Assembly (NCBI GenBank): GCA_017432345.1
Contig: JAFRJI010000022.1
Span: forward strand, 1 to 56,179
From: Bacillota bacterium
Lineage (GTDB): Bacteria; Bacillota; Clostridia; Peptostreptococcales; Anaerovoracaceae
Reading direction: 5' to 3'
Length of the DNA: 56,179 bases
In this document: positions 1-7,374 of the stretch, one piece after another
Position numbering within the stretch: the first letter of the stretch is position 1
Layout: each line of letters starts with the position of its first letter
The notes under the pieces: model-generated
The model's input: the letters and a program-made list of their open reading frames with translations, nothing else
Database searches by the model: none
Told to the model about the DNA's origin: nothing
Program-made: the position numbers and the translations under genes

Positions 1-59
1 ACTTGCCCCATTCTTTCGTAATATGTCAATGTTTCTTCCAATTCTTTCTGAAATAACAT
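1..59 (-). CDS. possible start of a gene leaving the window
   Basis: Read on the minus strand, an ATG at 59-57 opens a frame that stays open to the window edge and gives MLFQKELEETLTYYERMGQ, an amphipathic protein-like sequence. A GAGAGGG stretch lies about 8 nt upstream and could be a ribosome site. Only 19 codons are visible, too few for a family call. The overlapping plus-strand frame at 23-217 looks less protein-like. Confidence 0.3.
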   Translation of the reverse strand, partial: MLFQKELEETLTYYERMGQ

Positions 60-271
60 CTCTTTTTCCCTCTCTGCTTGAACATTTCTCTATGGGCTTT
101 ATGCGCTGTCAAGTGATTTCGGCAAAAGCATTGACAACACACCCGTTATGGGAGCAACTGTTCAAGCACACCGTTAAAATATATCCATCTACCCCTTATT
201 TATGGCTCCAAACTTGACAACCGTTTCTCCGTTCGTCAATTTGTTCAAGCACAACTACTTGCGCTCTATAC

Positions 272-308
272 GTTGAACGAGCTGCTGTTTTCGGAAGGTC
301 ATTCAACT
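272..308. repeat. 37-nt palindromic repeat, copy A
   Basis: This segment matches 775-811 at 34 of 37 positions. The ends are near-inverted (GTTGAACGA with TCATTCAACT), so each copy can fold into a hairpin around a common TGTTTTCGGAAGG core. The two copies bracket the 73-bp phased array. No protein frame is associated. Confidence 0.7.
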
Positions 309-311
309 TGA

Positions 312-690
312 GGTGGTCATTTCTTCAGACTGGAGATAGACGGACGTCCACCATTTCAAGAAAACATGTGGGTTTTGATGGCGTGGTGGTGGGCGATTTG
401 CGATCGTTTCAGGTGGATGTCCACCATTTCAGGAAATGAACCGGGCTTGAGGGCCATGGTGGTGGAGAAAATAACTGAGAGAAAGAAAACCGTCCACCAC
501 TATAAGCCTGAAAGTCTGATAGAAGCGATAAATGGTGGGAATCCGAATCGGGCAATAAAGAACCGTCCACCACTATAGGCCTGAAAGTCTGATAGAAGCG
601 ATAAATGGTGGAAATCCGAATCGGGCAATAAAGAACCGTCCACCACTATAGACCTGATAGCCTAAAAAAGCAGATGATTGGTGGAGAAAG
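312..690. repeat. 73-bp phased tandem array
   Basis: GTCCACCA occurs at 346, 419, 492, 565 and 638, exactly 73 bp apart. Its partner box GGTGG occurs at 312, 385, 458/461, 534, 607 and 680, also in 73-bp register. The units starting at 492 and 565 are nearly identical over their full length. Units 1, 2 and 5 keep the boxes but have diverged between them. CCACC and GGTGG are complementary, so each unit can form a hairpin. No convincing coding frame crosses the array. It may be an old tandem duplication, a structured RNA or a protein-binding array; function unknown. Confidence 0.75.
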
Positions 691-774
691 GAACCAGCGA
701 AATGGATTTTAGAGATTACGTGCAACGGAGCATCGTCGCCGATCGGCGCCAAGTAAAGTATTATCGTACATTGA

Positions 775-811
775 GTTGAATGAGCCGCTGTTTTCGGAAG
801 GTCATTTAACT
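775..811. repeat. 37-nt palindromic repeat, copy B
   Basis: Second copy of the element at 272-308. Here the arms AGTTGAATGA and TCATTTAACT pair with one G-T wobble, so the hairpin is stronger than in copy A. Copies are 503 bp apart in the same orientation. Confidence 0.7.
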
Positions 812-870
812 CAGGACGATTTGGTTATTATCAAGGAGATCCTCAATTCTTTGATAATATTCGGATTTGA

Positions 871-902
871 TAAAGAATGGGCTGTCTAAAGAATGGGCTG
901 TC
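871..902. repeat. 16-bp tandem duplication
   Basis: TAAAGAATGGGCTGTC is present twice back to back (871-886 and 887-902). The second copy forms part of the left arm of the hairpin at 894-928, so the duplication appears to have copied a piece of the terminator arm. Confidence 0.8.
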
Positions 903-928
903 GCATTAAGCATTAATGCGACAGCCCA
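894..928 (-). terminator. strong hairpin behind the membrane protein gene
   Basis: A 16-bp perfect stem (894-909 with 913-928) closes a 3-nt loop directly behind the stop codon of the minus-strand gene at 940. The minus-strand tail is only mildly T-rich, so it may act as a weak intrinsic terminator or as a 3'-end stabilising hairpin. Confidence 0.6.
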
Positions 929-939
929 CCTGTTACATT

Positions 940-1743
940 TTAGTGTTTTCCCATTACGCGGGAGAATCGTGTGCGCGGGATGTGTATCTCCACGCCGGTC
1001 AGAAGTTTGATGATCCAGATGTAGAAGGCGAGGACGGCCAGCGGGATCGCACAAGATGTCACCATCAGGACAGCCGTCGCTTCTACGTAGCCGTTCAGGA
1101 TTGCCCGGAACTCTTCGGCCTTTGCAGTGACACTGCCCTTGACATTGTTGTAGATCTTTTTCGCCAGGTTTTCATCGTCCTCCGCCTTGGACTCATCCTG
1201 GATCGCGTTGGAACTTTCCTTCGCGTCTTCAATGGTCTGTTCGATAGAAGCCTGATAGTTGGCATAGATCATATCCGACAGAACGACACTGGTCGGCACC
1301 AGCGCGAAGGCGATCAGCCCAAAGCAGATCAACTTTATAAAAATACCCCTGATTGAATCGTTTGCGAAGAATAAAGCGGCGGCGAGTCCGAGACAGCACA
1401 CAGGAATGATATACTTGAACGCGACCAGTCCGGTGATCGTCACGAGCCATTTTTCAACGTAGATCGCAGCCAGAATAAACACGAAGTATCCGCTCAGATC
1501 AGCCAGCTTTTCCGCAATTGGCGTCCCAACATCGCCCGGAATGATGGTGATCGCTGCAGACAGCGCCGTGGATCCGGCTGTCAGTTCCATGACCGTCGAG
1601 CTCTTTTCATTGAGTGAGCCGATGGTCGTCTCAAAGTGATCCGGGTCCGTTGCGTAACTGGATATCCAGAAGAAACTGACCGCCGCGATCGCGATGAGAA
1701 GAAGAACCGCCACGACTTTTTTCATATCTGTTGCATTTGCCAT
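940..1743 (-). CDS. predicted multi-pass membrane protein, unknown function
   Basis: The protein has about 268 residues. It begins with an N-terminal hydrophobic segment (about residues 6-26), then a short extracytoplasmic stretch, several hydrophobic helices (about 75-180), an acidic coiled region (about 190-225, rich in E, D, K and A), and a last hydrophobic helix before a basic tail. The ATG at 1743 is preferred over an in-frame GTG 9 nt upstream because AAAGGAGGT sits at proper distance from it. I recognise no catalytic motif. It is monocistronic, with a hairpin just behind it, and is divergent from the XRE gene at 1888. Confidence 0.75.
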   Translation of the reverse strand: MANATDMKKVVAVLLLIAIAAVSFFWISSYATDPDHFETTIGSLNEKSSTVMELTAGSTALSAAITIIPGDVGTPIAEKLADLSGYFVFILAAIYVEKWLVTITGLVAFKYIIPVCCLGLAAALFFANDSIRGIFIKLICFGLIAFALVPTSVVLSDMIYANYQASIEQTIEDAKESSNAIQDESKAEDDENLAKKIYNNVKGSVTAKAEEFRAILNGYVEATAVLMVTSCAIPLAVLAFYIWIIKLLTGVEIHIPRTRFSRVMGKH

Positions 1744-1887
1744 CGGAACCACCTCCTTTCTCCGTCAATATGATATAATCAATGCAGGAAATCAAACATC
1801 GCAGAATTTGCGGAAAACAGAACCGTTTTTCCGCATCTTTCGCGACAGAGCCTTTTGCATAAAAGCAGGGGCGGAGAGGAAACCGGA

Positions 1888-2385
1888 ATGGAAAAGAGAT
1901 ACAAGGAACTCCGGCGGGCCATGGAATGGTCGCGGGAAACGGCGGCGGCAGAGCTGGGAATGTCGGACGACAAGTTGGAACGGATCGAGAACGGCAAGCA
2001 GATCCCGAACCCGCAGGACGTGCTGCGGATGGCGGACGCGTACCGATCCCCGGAACTTTGCAATTACTATTGCCATCACGACTGCGAGATTGGACAGCGG
2101 TACGTCCCGGAGGTGCCGGACGCGAGCCTGCCGAAGATCATCCTGAACCTGTTGCGGGCAGCCAATGAGTTTGAGGATATGGAGAAAAAATTGATCCGGA
2201 TCACGGCGGACGAGGAAATCGAAATCGCGGAGATTCCGGAAATGGTGGAGATACAGAATACGCTGGAGAAATTGTCTCTGATGATCGAAGCGCTGCAACT
2301 TTGCATTGAGAAGAAGATCGGAAAGGGCGAGATCGACCGCGAGGCCTACGAGAAGGAACTGGCGAAATACGGAGGCGTACGATGA
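1888..2385 (+). CDS. XRE-family transcriptional regulator
   Basis: The 165-residue protein starts with a Cro/C1-type helix-turn-helix (about residues 5-55; ETAAAELGMSDDKLERIENG holds the recognition region). A Cys/His patch follows (CNYYCHHDC), then a long helical C-terminal part. The ATG at 1888 has GGAGAGG 8 nt upstream; the longer frame from 1855 lacks this support. The stop overlaps the start of the DUF6125 gene (ATGA), so the two are translationally coupled. It probably regulates its own operon. The Cys/His cluster could bind metal, but that is inference. Confidence 0.8.
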   Translation: MEKRYKELRRAMEWSRETAAAELGMSDDKLERIENGKQIPNPQDVLRMADAYRSPELCNYYCHHDCEIGQRYVPEVPDASLPKIILNLLRAANEFEDMEKKLIRITADEEIEIAEIPEMVEIQNTLEKLSLMIEALQLCIEKKIGKGEIDREAYEKELAKYGGVR

Positions 2386-2897
2386 ACGAGGAATTAAAGA
2401 AACTGAGCAAAGAACAGCTCATTGAGCTGGCGGAAATCTATTCGAAGAACTGGCTGGCCTGCGACGGGCTTTGGTTCCAGGCGGTCGAGAAGCGCCAGGG
2501 AATGGACGGCGCGATGGATTGCGATAAGGAGATCTGGCGGTCGTTCACGGTCATCGAAGCGAAGCGCATCAAGGAATTCCTGCAACTGCCGGAACGGGCC
2601 GGACTTGAGGGGCTGGAAAAAGCCATGCGCTTCCGGCTGTACGCCAATCTGAACGACGAAGAATACATCATCGACGGCAACAAGATGATCTACCGCACGC
2701 TGAACTGCCGCGTGCAACGCGCCCGGAGCCGCAAGGGCATGGAGTGGCATCCGTGCAAGGCGATCGGCGAGATCGAGTATGCGGATTTTGCAAAAACCAT
2801 CGACGGCCGAATCACCTGCCGGTGCATCAGCTGCTACCCGGACATCACGGAGGATGAACGGGAAGGCTGCTGTGCCTGGGAGTTCACGCTTATATAA
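2382..2897 (+). CDS. DUF6125 family protein
   Basis: This 171-residue cytosolic protein resembles the DUF6125 family of anaerobe proteins: an N-terminal helical part (KEQLIELAEIYSKNWLACDG), a central conserved block and a Cys-rich C-terminal part (CRCISC and CCAWEF) suited to binding a metal or small cofactor. It overlaps the upstream XRE gene by 4 nt. Function is not known to me. The pairing with an XRE regulator suggests a regulated two-gene unit. Confidence 0.7.
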   Translation: MNEELKKLSKEQLIELAEIYSKNWLACDGLWFQAVEKRQGMDGAMDCDKEIWRSFTVIEAKRIKEFLQLPERAGLEGLEKAMRFRLYANLNDEEYIIDGNKMIYRTLNCRVQRARSRKGMEWHPCKAIGEIEYADFAKTIDGRITCRCISCYPDITEDEREGCCAWEFTLI

Positions 2898-2906
2898 TAT
2901 AGGCTA

Positions 2907-3311
2907 TTACTTGCGGTCCATAAGATCGCTTAACTTCTTACTATAAAAAAAGTCCCGGACGATCTCATCGAATTCTCTCCACATCGGCAGAGTCGGGCAG
3001 ATCGCCTCCCGCGGACATTTTTTTGTGCTGTCGGCAAGACACGCCACGCTGGAGAGGGTGCCTTCCATGAGTTCCAGCACTTCTCCCACCGAATAGTCTT
3101 CCGGTTTCCTGCAAAGGCTATAGCCGCCGCCCTTGCCGCTGACGCCGGTGACGAGCCCCGCATGGACCAGTTCTTTTACGATGATCTCCAGATATTTTTT
3201 GGAGATATCCTGCCGTTCGGCGATGCTCTTAAGAGGAATGTTGCCGCTTTCCTGGTGTTCAGCCAGATCGATCATGACGCGCAGTGCGTAGCGCCCCTTG
3301 GTTGAGATCAT
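2907..3311 (-). CDS. Rrf2-family transcriptional regulator
   Basis: The 134-residue protein has the Rrf2 winged helix at the N terminus (MISTKGRYALRVMIDLAEH), the wing motif GVSGKGGGYSL near residue 75, and three C-terminal cysteines spaced C-x8-C-x5-C, as in IscR-type members that sense Fe-S clusters or redox. It could equally be a CymR-like cysteine regulator. The start at 3311 has AAGGCGG upstream; the longer frame to 3374 has no ribosome site. It is divergent from the metY-cysK operon, which makes cysteine metabolism the obvious target. Confidence 0.88.
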   Translation of the reverse strand: MISTKGRYALRVMIDLAEHQESGNIPLKSIAERQDISKKYLEIIVKELVHAGLVTGVSGKGGGYSLCRKPEDYSVGEVLELMEGTLSSVACLADSTKKCPREAICPTLPMWREFDEIVRDFFYSKKLSDLMDRK

Positions 3312-3344
3312 GTCATAAACCGCCTTTCGTTCGTTGTTTGACCT

Positions 3345-3374
3345 ATTATACCGCAAGGTAAATAGGGAAAGCAA
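3345..3374 (-). promoter_or_regulatory. promoter of the Rrf2 gene
   Basis: On the minus strand TTGCTT (3374-3369) and a perfect TATAAT (3350-3345) are separated by 18 bp. An ACCT...AGGT inverted pair (3341-3359) overlaps the -10 box and could be an autoregulatory operator. Confidence 0.6.
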
Positions 3375-3390
3375 AAAAATTTTTAATTAA

Positions 3391-3423
3391 CCTATTGACA
3401 TAGTAGGCGAATAGTTGTATCAT
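3391..3423 (+). promoter_or_regulatory. promoter and probable Rrf2 operator of the cysteine operon
   Basis: TTGACA (3395-3400) and TATCAT (3418-3423) are spaced by exactly 17 bp. The -35 box is embedded in an imperfect inverted repeat, CCTATT...AGTAGG (3391-3407), so a bound dimer would block polymerase. The CCTATT half-site is also found in the divergent Rrf2 promoter. Confidence 0.7.
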
Positions 3424-3459
3424 ACGGACATCAAATGAAAAAGAAAGGAGACGCAGGTA

Positions 3460-3567
3460 ATGAAAAAAGCGAATGATTCCAAGATCACCAATGTGATGTG
3501 TTGTCTGATGCGTAACTCCCGGGCATGTGAAATGGCGGGGGTGTGTGGTTGCCTGCGCACGCCTTGA
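3460..3567 (+). CDS. Cys-rich leader peptide of the cysteine operon
   Basis: A 35-codon frame begins with ATG at 3460 and is preceded by AAAGGAG at a workable distance. It encodes five cysteines, a tandem Cys pair at residues 14-15 and single Cys at 23, 29 and 31. It lies between the promoter and an intrinsic terminator upstream of metY-cysK. This is the layout of an amino-acid attenuation leader, in which ribosome stalling at scarce Cys codons would control terminator folding. Cys-rich leader peptides ahead of cysteine genes are known in mycobacteria; I know of no described clostridial example. Expression is inferred. Confidence 0.72.
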   Translation: MKKANDSKITNVMCCLMRNSRACEMAGVCGCLRTP

Positions 3568-3616
3568 TGTGACAACAAAGCAGTAATAGTTGCTCATTTG
3601 CCATTTGCCCGGGAGT
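3515..3616 (+). promoter_or_regulatory. antiterminator pairing of the attenuator
   Basis: ACTCCCGGGCA at 3515-3525, inside the leader peptide codons, is the exact reverse complement of 3606-3616, the left arm of the terminator. Pairing continues past a short bulge (AAATGGC with GCCATTT). Formation of this helix excludes the terminator hairpin. A ribosome paused at Cys codons 14-15 (3499-3504) would leave the 3515 arm just free. Confidence 0.7.
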
Positions 3617-3644
3617 CAAATCACCGACCCCGGGCAATTTATTT
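3605..3644 (+). terminator. attenuator terminator before metY
   Basis: TTGCCCGGG (3605-3613) pairs with CCCGGGCAA (3629-3637), followed by TTTATTT. It sits 79 nt before the metY start and downstream of the Cys-rich leader frame, so it is a regulated terminator rather than an end-of-operon one. Confidence 0.8.
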
Positions 3645-3722
3645 ACAGAAAACGGAATCATATCACATATGGAATCATAGTACGATCAGAATAACCATCA
3701 AAAAAGAAAAGGAGAACAAACA

Positions 3723-5006
3723 ATGAGCGAATATAAATTTGAAACATTACAGTTACACGTAGGACAGGAACAGGCGGATCCGGCAACCGACGCGAGAGCA
3801 GTGCCGATCTATCAGACGACGGCATATGTCTTTCATAACAGCCAGCACGCAGCCGACCGGTTTGGTCTGGCGGATGCGGGAAACATTTACGGCAGACTGA
3901 CCAACTCCACACAGGGCGTTTTGGAAGAACGCATCGCAGCTCTCGAAGGCGGCAGCGCGGCACTGGCATTGGCCTCCGGGGCAGCGGCGATCTCATACAC
4001 GATCCAGGCGCTAGCCGCAAACGGCGGTCACATCGTCGCACAGAAGACGATCTATGGCGGGACCTTCAACCTGCTGGAGCACACGCTTCCGCAGTATGGA
4101 ATCAAGACGAGCTTCGTCGATGCCCATGACCTTGCGGAAGTAGAGGGCGCGATCGAAGAAAACACCCGGGCGATCTTCCTGGAGACACTGGGGAATCCAA
4201 ACAGCGATATTCCGGACATCGACGCGATTGCGGAGATCGCCCACAAGCACGGGCTGCCGCTGGTCATCGACAACACGTTCGGAACGCCGTATCTGATTCG
4301 TCCGATCGAACACGGAGCCGACATCGTGGTGCATTCCGCTACAAAATTCATCGGCGGGCACGGAACGACGTTGGGCGGCATCATCGTTGAAGCAGGCAAA
4401 TTCGATTGGAGCGCCAGCGGGAAATTCCCAAACATCGCCGCGCCGAATCCGAGCTACCATGGCGTATCATTCTACGACGCAGTCGGCCCGGCAGCTTTTG
4501 TGACATATATCAGAGCGATCCTCCTTAGAGATACAGGCGCCACATTGTCGCCGTTCAGCGCATTCCTGCTTTTGCAGGGAATCGAAACACTGTCGCTGAG
4601 ATTGGAACGCCACGCCGAAAACACAAAAAAGGTCATAGAATATCTGAAGCAGCATCCTCAGGTTGCGCACATCAACCATCCATCGCTTCCTGAGCACCCG
4701 GATCATGATCTGTATGAAAAGTATTTCCCAAACGGCGGGGCATCGATCTTCACCTTTGATATCAAAGGCGGAAGAGAAGAAGCGTGGAAGTTCATCGATG
4801 GACTCCAGATCTTCTCACTGCTGGCCAACGTGGCCGATGTGAAGAGCCTGGTGATCCATCCGGCTTCCACCACACACTCGCAGCTGACGGAGGAAGAGCT
4901 GCTGGATCAGGGAATCAAACAAAGCACCATCCGGCTTTCCATCGGAACCGAGCACATCGACGACATCCTCGCCGACCTCGAAAAGGGGTTTGAGGCAGCC
5001 AAATAG
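3723..5006 (+). CDS. metY: O-acetylhomoserine sulfhydrylase (MetY type)
   Basis: The 427-residue PLP enzyme of the Cys/Met metabolism family matches the usual length of O-acetylhomoserine aminocarboxypropyltransferase. Visible motifs are the N-terminal ETLQLHVGQ, the phosphate loop around ALASGAAAISY, VIDNTFGTPY with the PLP-binding Asp, and the Schiff-base lysine in HSATKFIGGHGTT. It makes homocysteine from O-acetylhomoserine and sulfide in the cytosol; close relatives can also use O-acetylserine. AAAGGAG precedes the ATG. It forms an operon with cysK behind the Cys-leader attenuator and the Rrf2 promoter, so sulfide assimilation appears to be regulated at two levels. Confidence 0.93.
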   Translation: MSEYKFETLQLHVGQEQADPATDARAVPIYQTTAYVFHNSQHAADRFGLADAGNIYGRLTNSTQGVLEERIAALEGGSAALALASGAAAISYTIQALAANGGHIVAQKTIYGGTFNLLEHTLPQYGIKTSFVDAHDLAEVEGAIEENTRAIFLETLGNPNSDIPDIDAIAEIAHKHGLPLVIDNTFGTPYLIRPIEHGADIVVHSATKFIGGHGTTLGGIIVEAGKFDWSASGKFPNIAAPNPSYHGVSFYDAVGPAAFVTYIRAILLRDTGATLSPFSAFLLLQGIETLSLRLERHAENTKKVIEYLKQHPQVAHINHPSLPEHPDHDLYEKYFPNGGASIFTFDIKGGREEAWKFIDGLQIFSLLANVADVKSLVIHPASTTHSQLTEEELLDQGIKQSTIRLSIGTEHIDDILADLEKGFEAAK

Positions 5007-5081
5007 AGCGGACCGAAAGATACAAACATAGAAAACACGAGACACACAGAACATAAAGAAATAAAACAGGAGGCAAAGAAC

Positions 5082-6017
5082 ATGGCAAATATCTATAAAG
5101 GAACATTGGAATTGATCGGCAACACGCCGTTAGTAGAAGTGATCAACATCGAAAAGGATCTGGGACTGGAAGCGACCGTCTTGGTCAAGCTGGAGTACTT
5201 CAACCCAGCCGGAAGCGTGAAGGACAGAATCGCGAAATCCATGATCGAGGACGCGGAAGCAAAGGGCCTGCTCAAAGAAAACTCCGTCATCATCGAGCCG
5301 ACATCCGGCAACACCGGCATCGGCCTGGCGGCCATCGCGGCGGCCAAGGGCTACCGGGCGATCCTGACGATGCCGGAGACCATGAGCGTAGAACGTAGAA
5401 ACATCCTGAAGGCGTACGGCGCCGAGATCGTACTCACCGACGGAGCAAAAGGCATGAAGGGCGCCATCGCGAAGGCGGAAGAACTGGCAGAGGAGATCGA
5501 CGGCGGATTCATCCCGGGACAGTTCGTGAACCCGGCGAACCCGCAGATCCACTACGACACCACGGGTCCGGAGATCTGGGCGGATACGGACGGCAAAGTC
5601 GACATCTTCATCTCCGGCGTCGGGACCGGCGGAACCGTGACCGGTACCGGCGAATACCTGAAAGAGCAAAACCCTCAGGTCAAAGTCATCGCAGTCGAAC
5701 CGGCCGATTCACCAGTGCTTTCCGAAGGTAAAGCCGGTTCGCATAAGATTCAGGGAATCGGCGCGGGCTTCGTTCCGGACGTTTTGAACACCGCTGTGTA
5801 CGATGAAGTCTTTAAATCGTCTAACGACGATGCGTTTGCGGCCGCCAAATACCTGGCCAAGACCGAAGGGATTTCAGTGGGAATCTCCTCCGGCGCCGCG
5901 CTGTACGCGGCCATCGAGCAGGCAAAGGATCCGGCCAACAAGGGCAAGACCATCGTCGCGCTCTTGCCGGACAGCGGCGACCGGTATTACTCAACACCGC
6001 TGTTCACCGAAGGATAA
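5082..6017 (+). CDS. cysK: cysteine synthase A
   Basis: The 311-residue protein is a normal-length O-acetylserine sulfhydrylase. PLP lysine is in NPAGSVKDR (about residue 46), the substrate loop is [10 protein letters not shown], the phosphate-binding loop [12 protein letters not shown], and the C-terminal serine loop ISSGAAL. It converts O-acetylserine and sulfide to cysteine. AGGAGG lies just before the ATG. Gap to metY is 75 nt without a terminator; a strong terminator follows the gene. Confidence 0.95.
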   Translation: MANIYKGTLELIGNTPLVEVINIEKDLGLEATVLVKLEYFNPAGSVKDRIAKSMIEDAEAKGLLKENSVIIEPTSGNTGIGLAAIAAAKGYRAILTMPETMSVERRNILKAYGAEIVLTDGAKGMKGAIAKAEELAEEIDGGFIPGQFVNPANPQIHYDTTGPEIWADTDGKVDIFISGVGTGGTVTGTGEYLKEQNPQVKVIAVEPADSPVLSEGKAGSHKIQGIGAGFVPDVLNTAVYDEVFKSSNDDAFAAAKYLAKTEGISVGISSGAALYAAIEQAKDPANKGKTIVALLPDSGDRYYSTPLFTEG

Positions 6018-6062
6018 GACACCGAAAATACACTACAACATAATTCCCTCCTAAAAACAATC

Positions 6063-6097
6063 CCGGGGCGATCCTACTGGACCGCCCCGGTGTTTTT
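6063..6097. terminator. terminator between cysK and the radical SAM gene
   Basis: CCGGGGCG (6063-6070) and CGCCCCGG (6083-6090) form a GC-rich stem followed by TGTTTTTGTT on the plus strand. It ends the cysteine operon and lies between convergent genes. Confidence 0.88.
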
Positions 6098-6100
6098 GTT

Positions 6101-7285
6101 CTAAATATATCGGCAAATATAGTCGTTCATCTTCGCGTCCCATACGTCCGGCGGATCGTCACGGACTGCGTCCCGCAGCTGCTGCCACTGCGCTGCGGTC
6201 AGGTTCTCCAGATCCGATGGGCTGTACGCCCGCAGCGTCCTGCGTAAAAGCTGGAACACGCGCCGGTCGGTTTCCGGCATCGCGAAGTAATCGTCAATCA
6301 ATTGAAGCATCTCCGCACGGTCAGAGTCACCCGGATTCCCCGACAGCGACCCGTTCACTTCCTGCAGCAGGTTGACCATGTGGTCGCTGACCAGCGTGGT
6401 CGTTACGCCCTCAGTCAGCTCGATGACGCGCCGGATCTCCCGTACCTTATCATCATCACTGCAAAGGCTATAGTCCCCGCTCTCGTACATCCCGTACAGC
6501 TCCGTGCCCGGTTTGATGGCCGCGGTCCGGATGCGTAGGAAATCAGGCTGCACCTCGCGGATCACGCGGGCAGTCCCTTCAGAATTTTGCACGGTGAGGT
6601 CCTTGCCGCCGATCCCGGGCATGAAGTAGATGCTCAGTTCGATGCCGCCGGCTTTGATGTTCCGTCCGGCACGGATCTCCTGCTCGGAGGTGACGCCTTT
6701 GTTGATCAGCTGCAGCACTTCGTCGGAGCCGGATTCGTAGCCGGAATGGATCCGGTCGAGGCCGGCTTCTTTAAGTTCCGCGAAATAGGCGGCGTCGTGC
6801 CGGGACAGGTTCTCCGCGCGCCCGTAGGAGGTGATCCGTTTGATCTGCGGAAAGACCTGTTTCAGATAGATGAGCACGTCCGACAGGCGGCCGCTGCTCA
6901 ACGCCGTGGTGTTGCCGTCCTGCAGGAACACGTTCTCGCCGTCCCGGAGCAGCCAGTTCGCGACCATGTAAAAGCACTGGCGCTCCTCGTCACTGACGAG
7001 ACGCGACAGATGCTCGTTCAGACCGTCGATGTCCCAGAGGCCGGCCAGTGAGCGGTATGCACGGACTTGCTGCGCGTAGGCAGCGATCGTGTCGATGTCC
7101 TGTTTCACGCTGTCGGCGCTGAAGGCTTTGAACGTCGTGTCTTTGTAGATTGTGCAGAAACGGCACTTGTTCCACGTGCACCCATTGGTGACCTGGAGCA
7201 AAAGACTGTCTGCTTCACTTGGCGGCCGGATCGGTCCGACCCGGAATGTCCGGTTTCTTTCTTCGGGCTCGCTGATCTGTATCAT
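6101..7285 (-). CDS. radical SAM protein
   Basis: The protein has 394 residues from an ATG at 7285, which AAAGGAG supports; an upstream in-frame ATG lacks a ribosome site. The cluster motif is NGCTWNKCRFCTIY, i.e. C-x4-C-x2-C rather than the standard C-x3-C-x2-C, as I recall for a clostridial subfamily with NGCxYNKCxFC. Other radical SAM landmarks follow: GYESGSDEVL (the SAM ribose/carboxylate strand, as in Elp3/HemN-like enzymes) and a long C-terminal helical part. Substrate unknown. It is monocistronic between two terminators, convergent with cysK. Confidence 0.85.
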   Translation of the reverse strand: MIQISEPEERNRTFRVGPIRPPSEADSLLLQVTNGCTWNKCRFCTIYKDTTFKAFSADSVKQDIDTIAAYAQQVRAYRSLAGLWDIDGLNEHLSRLVSDEERQCFYMVANWLLRDGENVFLQDGNTTALSSGRLSDVLIYLKQVFPQIKRITSYGRAENLSRHDAAYFAELKEAGLDRIHSGYESGSDEVLQLINKGVTSEQEIRAGRNIKAGGIELSIYFMPGIGGKDLTVQNSEGTARVIREVQPDFLRIRTAAIKPGTELYGMYESGDYSLCSDDDKVREIRRVIELTEGVTTTLVSDHMVNLLQEVNGSLSGNPGDSDRAEMLQLIDDYFAMPETDRRVFQLLRRTLRAYSPSDLENLTAAQWQQLRDAVRDDPPDVWDAKMNDYICRYI

Positions 7286-7310
7286 GAGAACTCCTTTCGC
7301 GCCTCCATTA

Positions 7311-7345
7311 TAAACAAAGAAAGGAAGTGTTGCCACTTCCTTTCT
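7311..7345 (-). terminator. terminator of the LDT/Ig-like operon
   Basis: A perfect 12-bp stem (7318-7329 with 7334-7345) with a 4-nt loop is followed on the minus strand by TTTGTTTA. It ends the 10598-7375 operon and lies 26 nt upstream of the radical SAM start. Confidence 0.8.
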
Positions 7346-7374
7346 GAGGAAAAATATTAATCACAAGGAGTTTA

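Noticed and set aside
23-578. Short open frames at 23-217 and 366-578 as genes
   Set aside because: No ribosome site, repeat-derived or low-complexity translation, and the second frame runs through the 73-bp units.
312-690. CRISPR array
   Set aside because: The repeated boxes are too short, the last units are identical across the whole 73 bp so there are no unique spacers, and no cas gene is present.
1-930. Insertion sequence or transposase remnant
   Set aside because: No frame on either strand resembles a transposase, and no terminal inverted repeats with target duplication were seen.
3460-3644. T-box or SAM riboswitch upstream of metY
   Set aside because: No T-box signature sequence (AGGGUGGNACCGCG-like) and no SAM-I core were found; a translated Cys-rich frame and mutually exclusive hairpins explain the region better.
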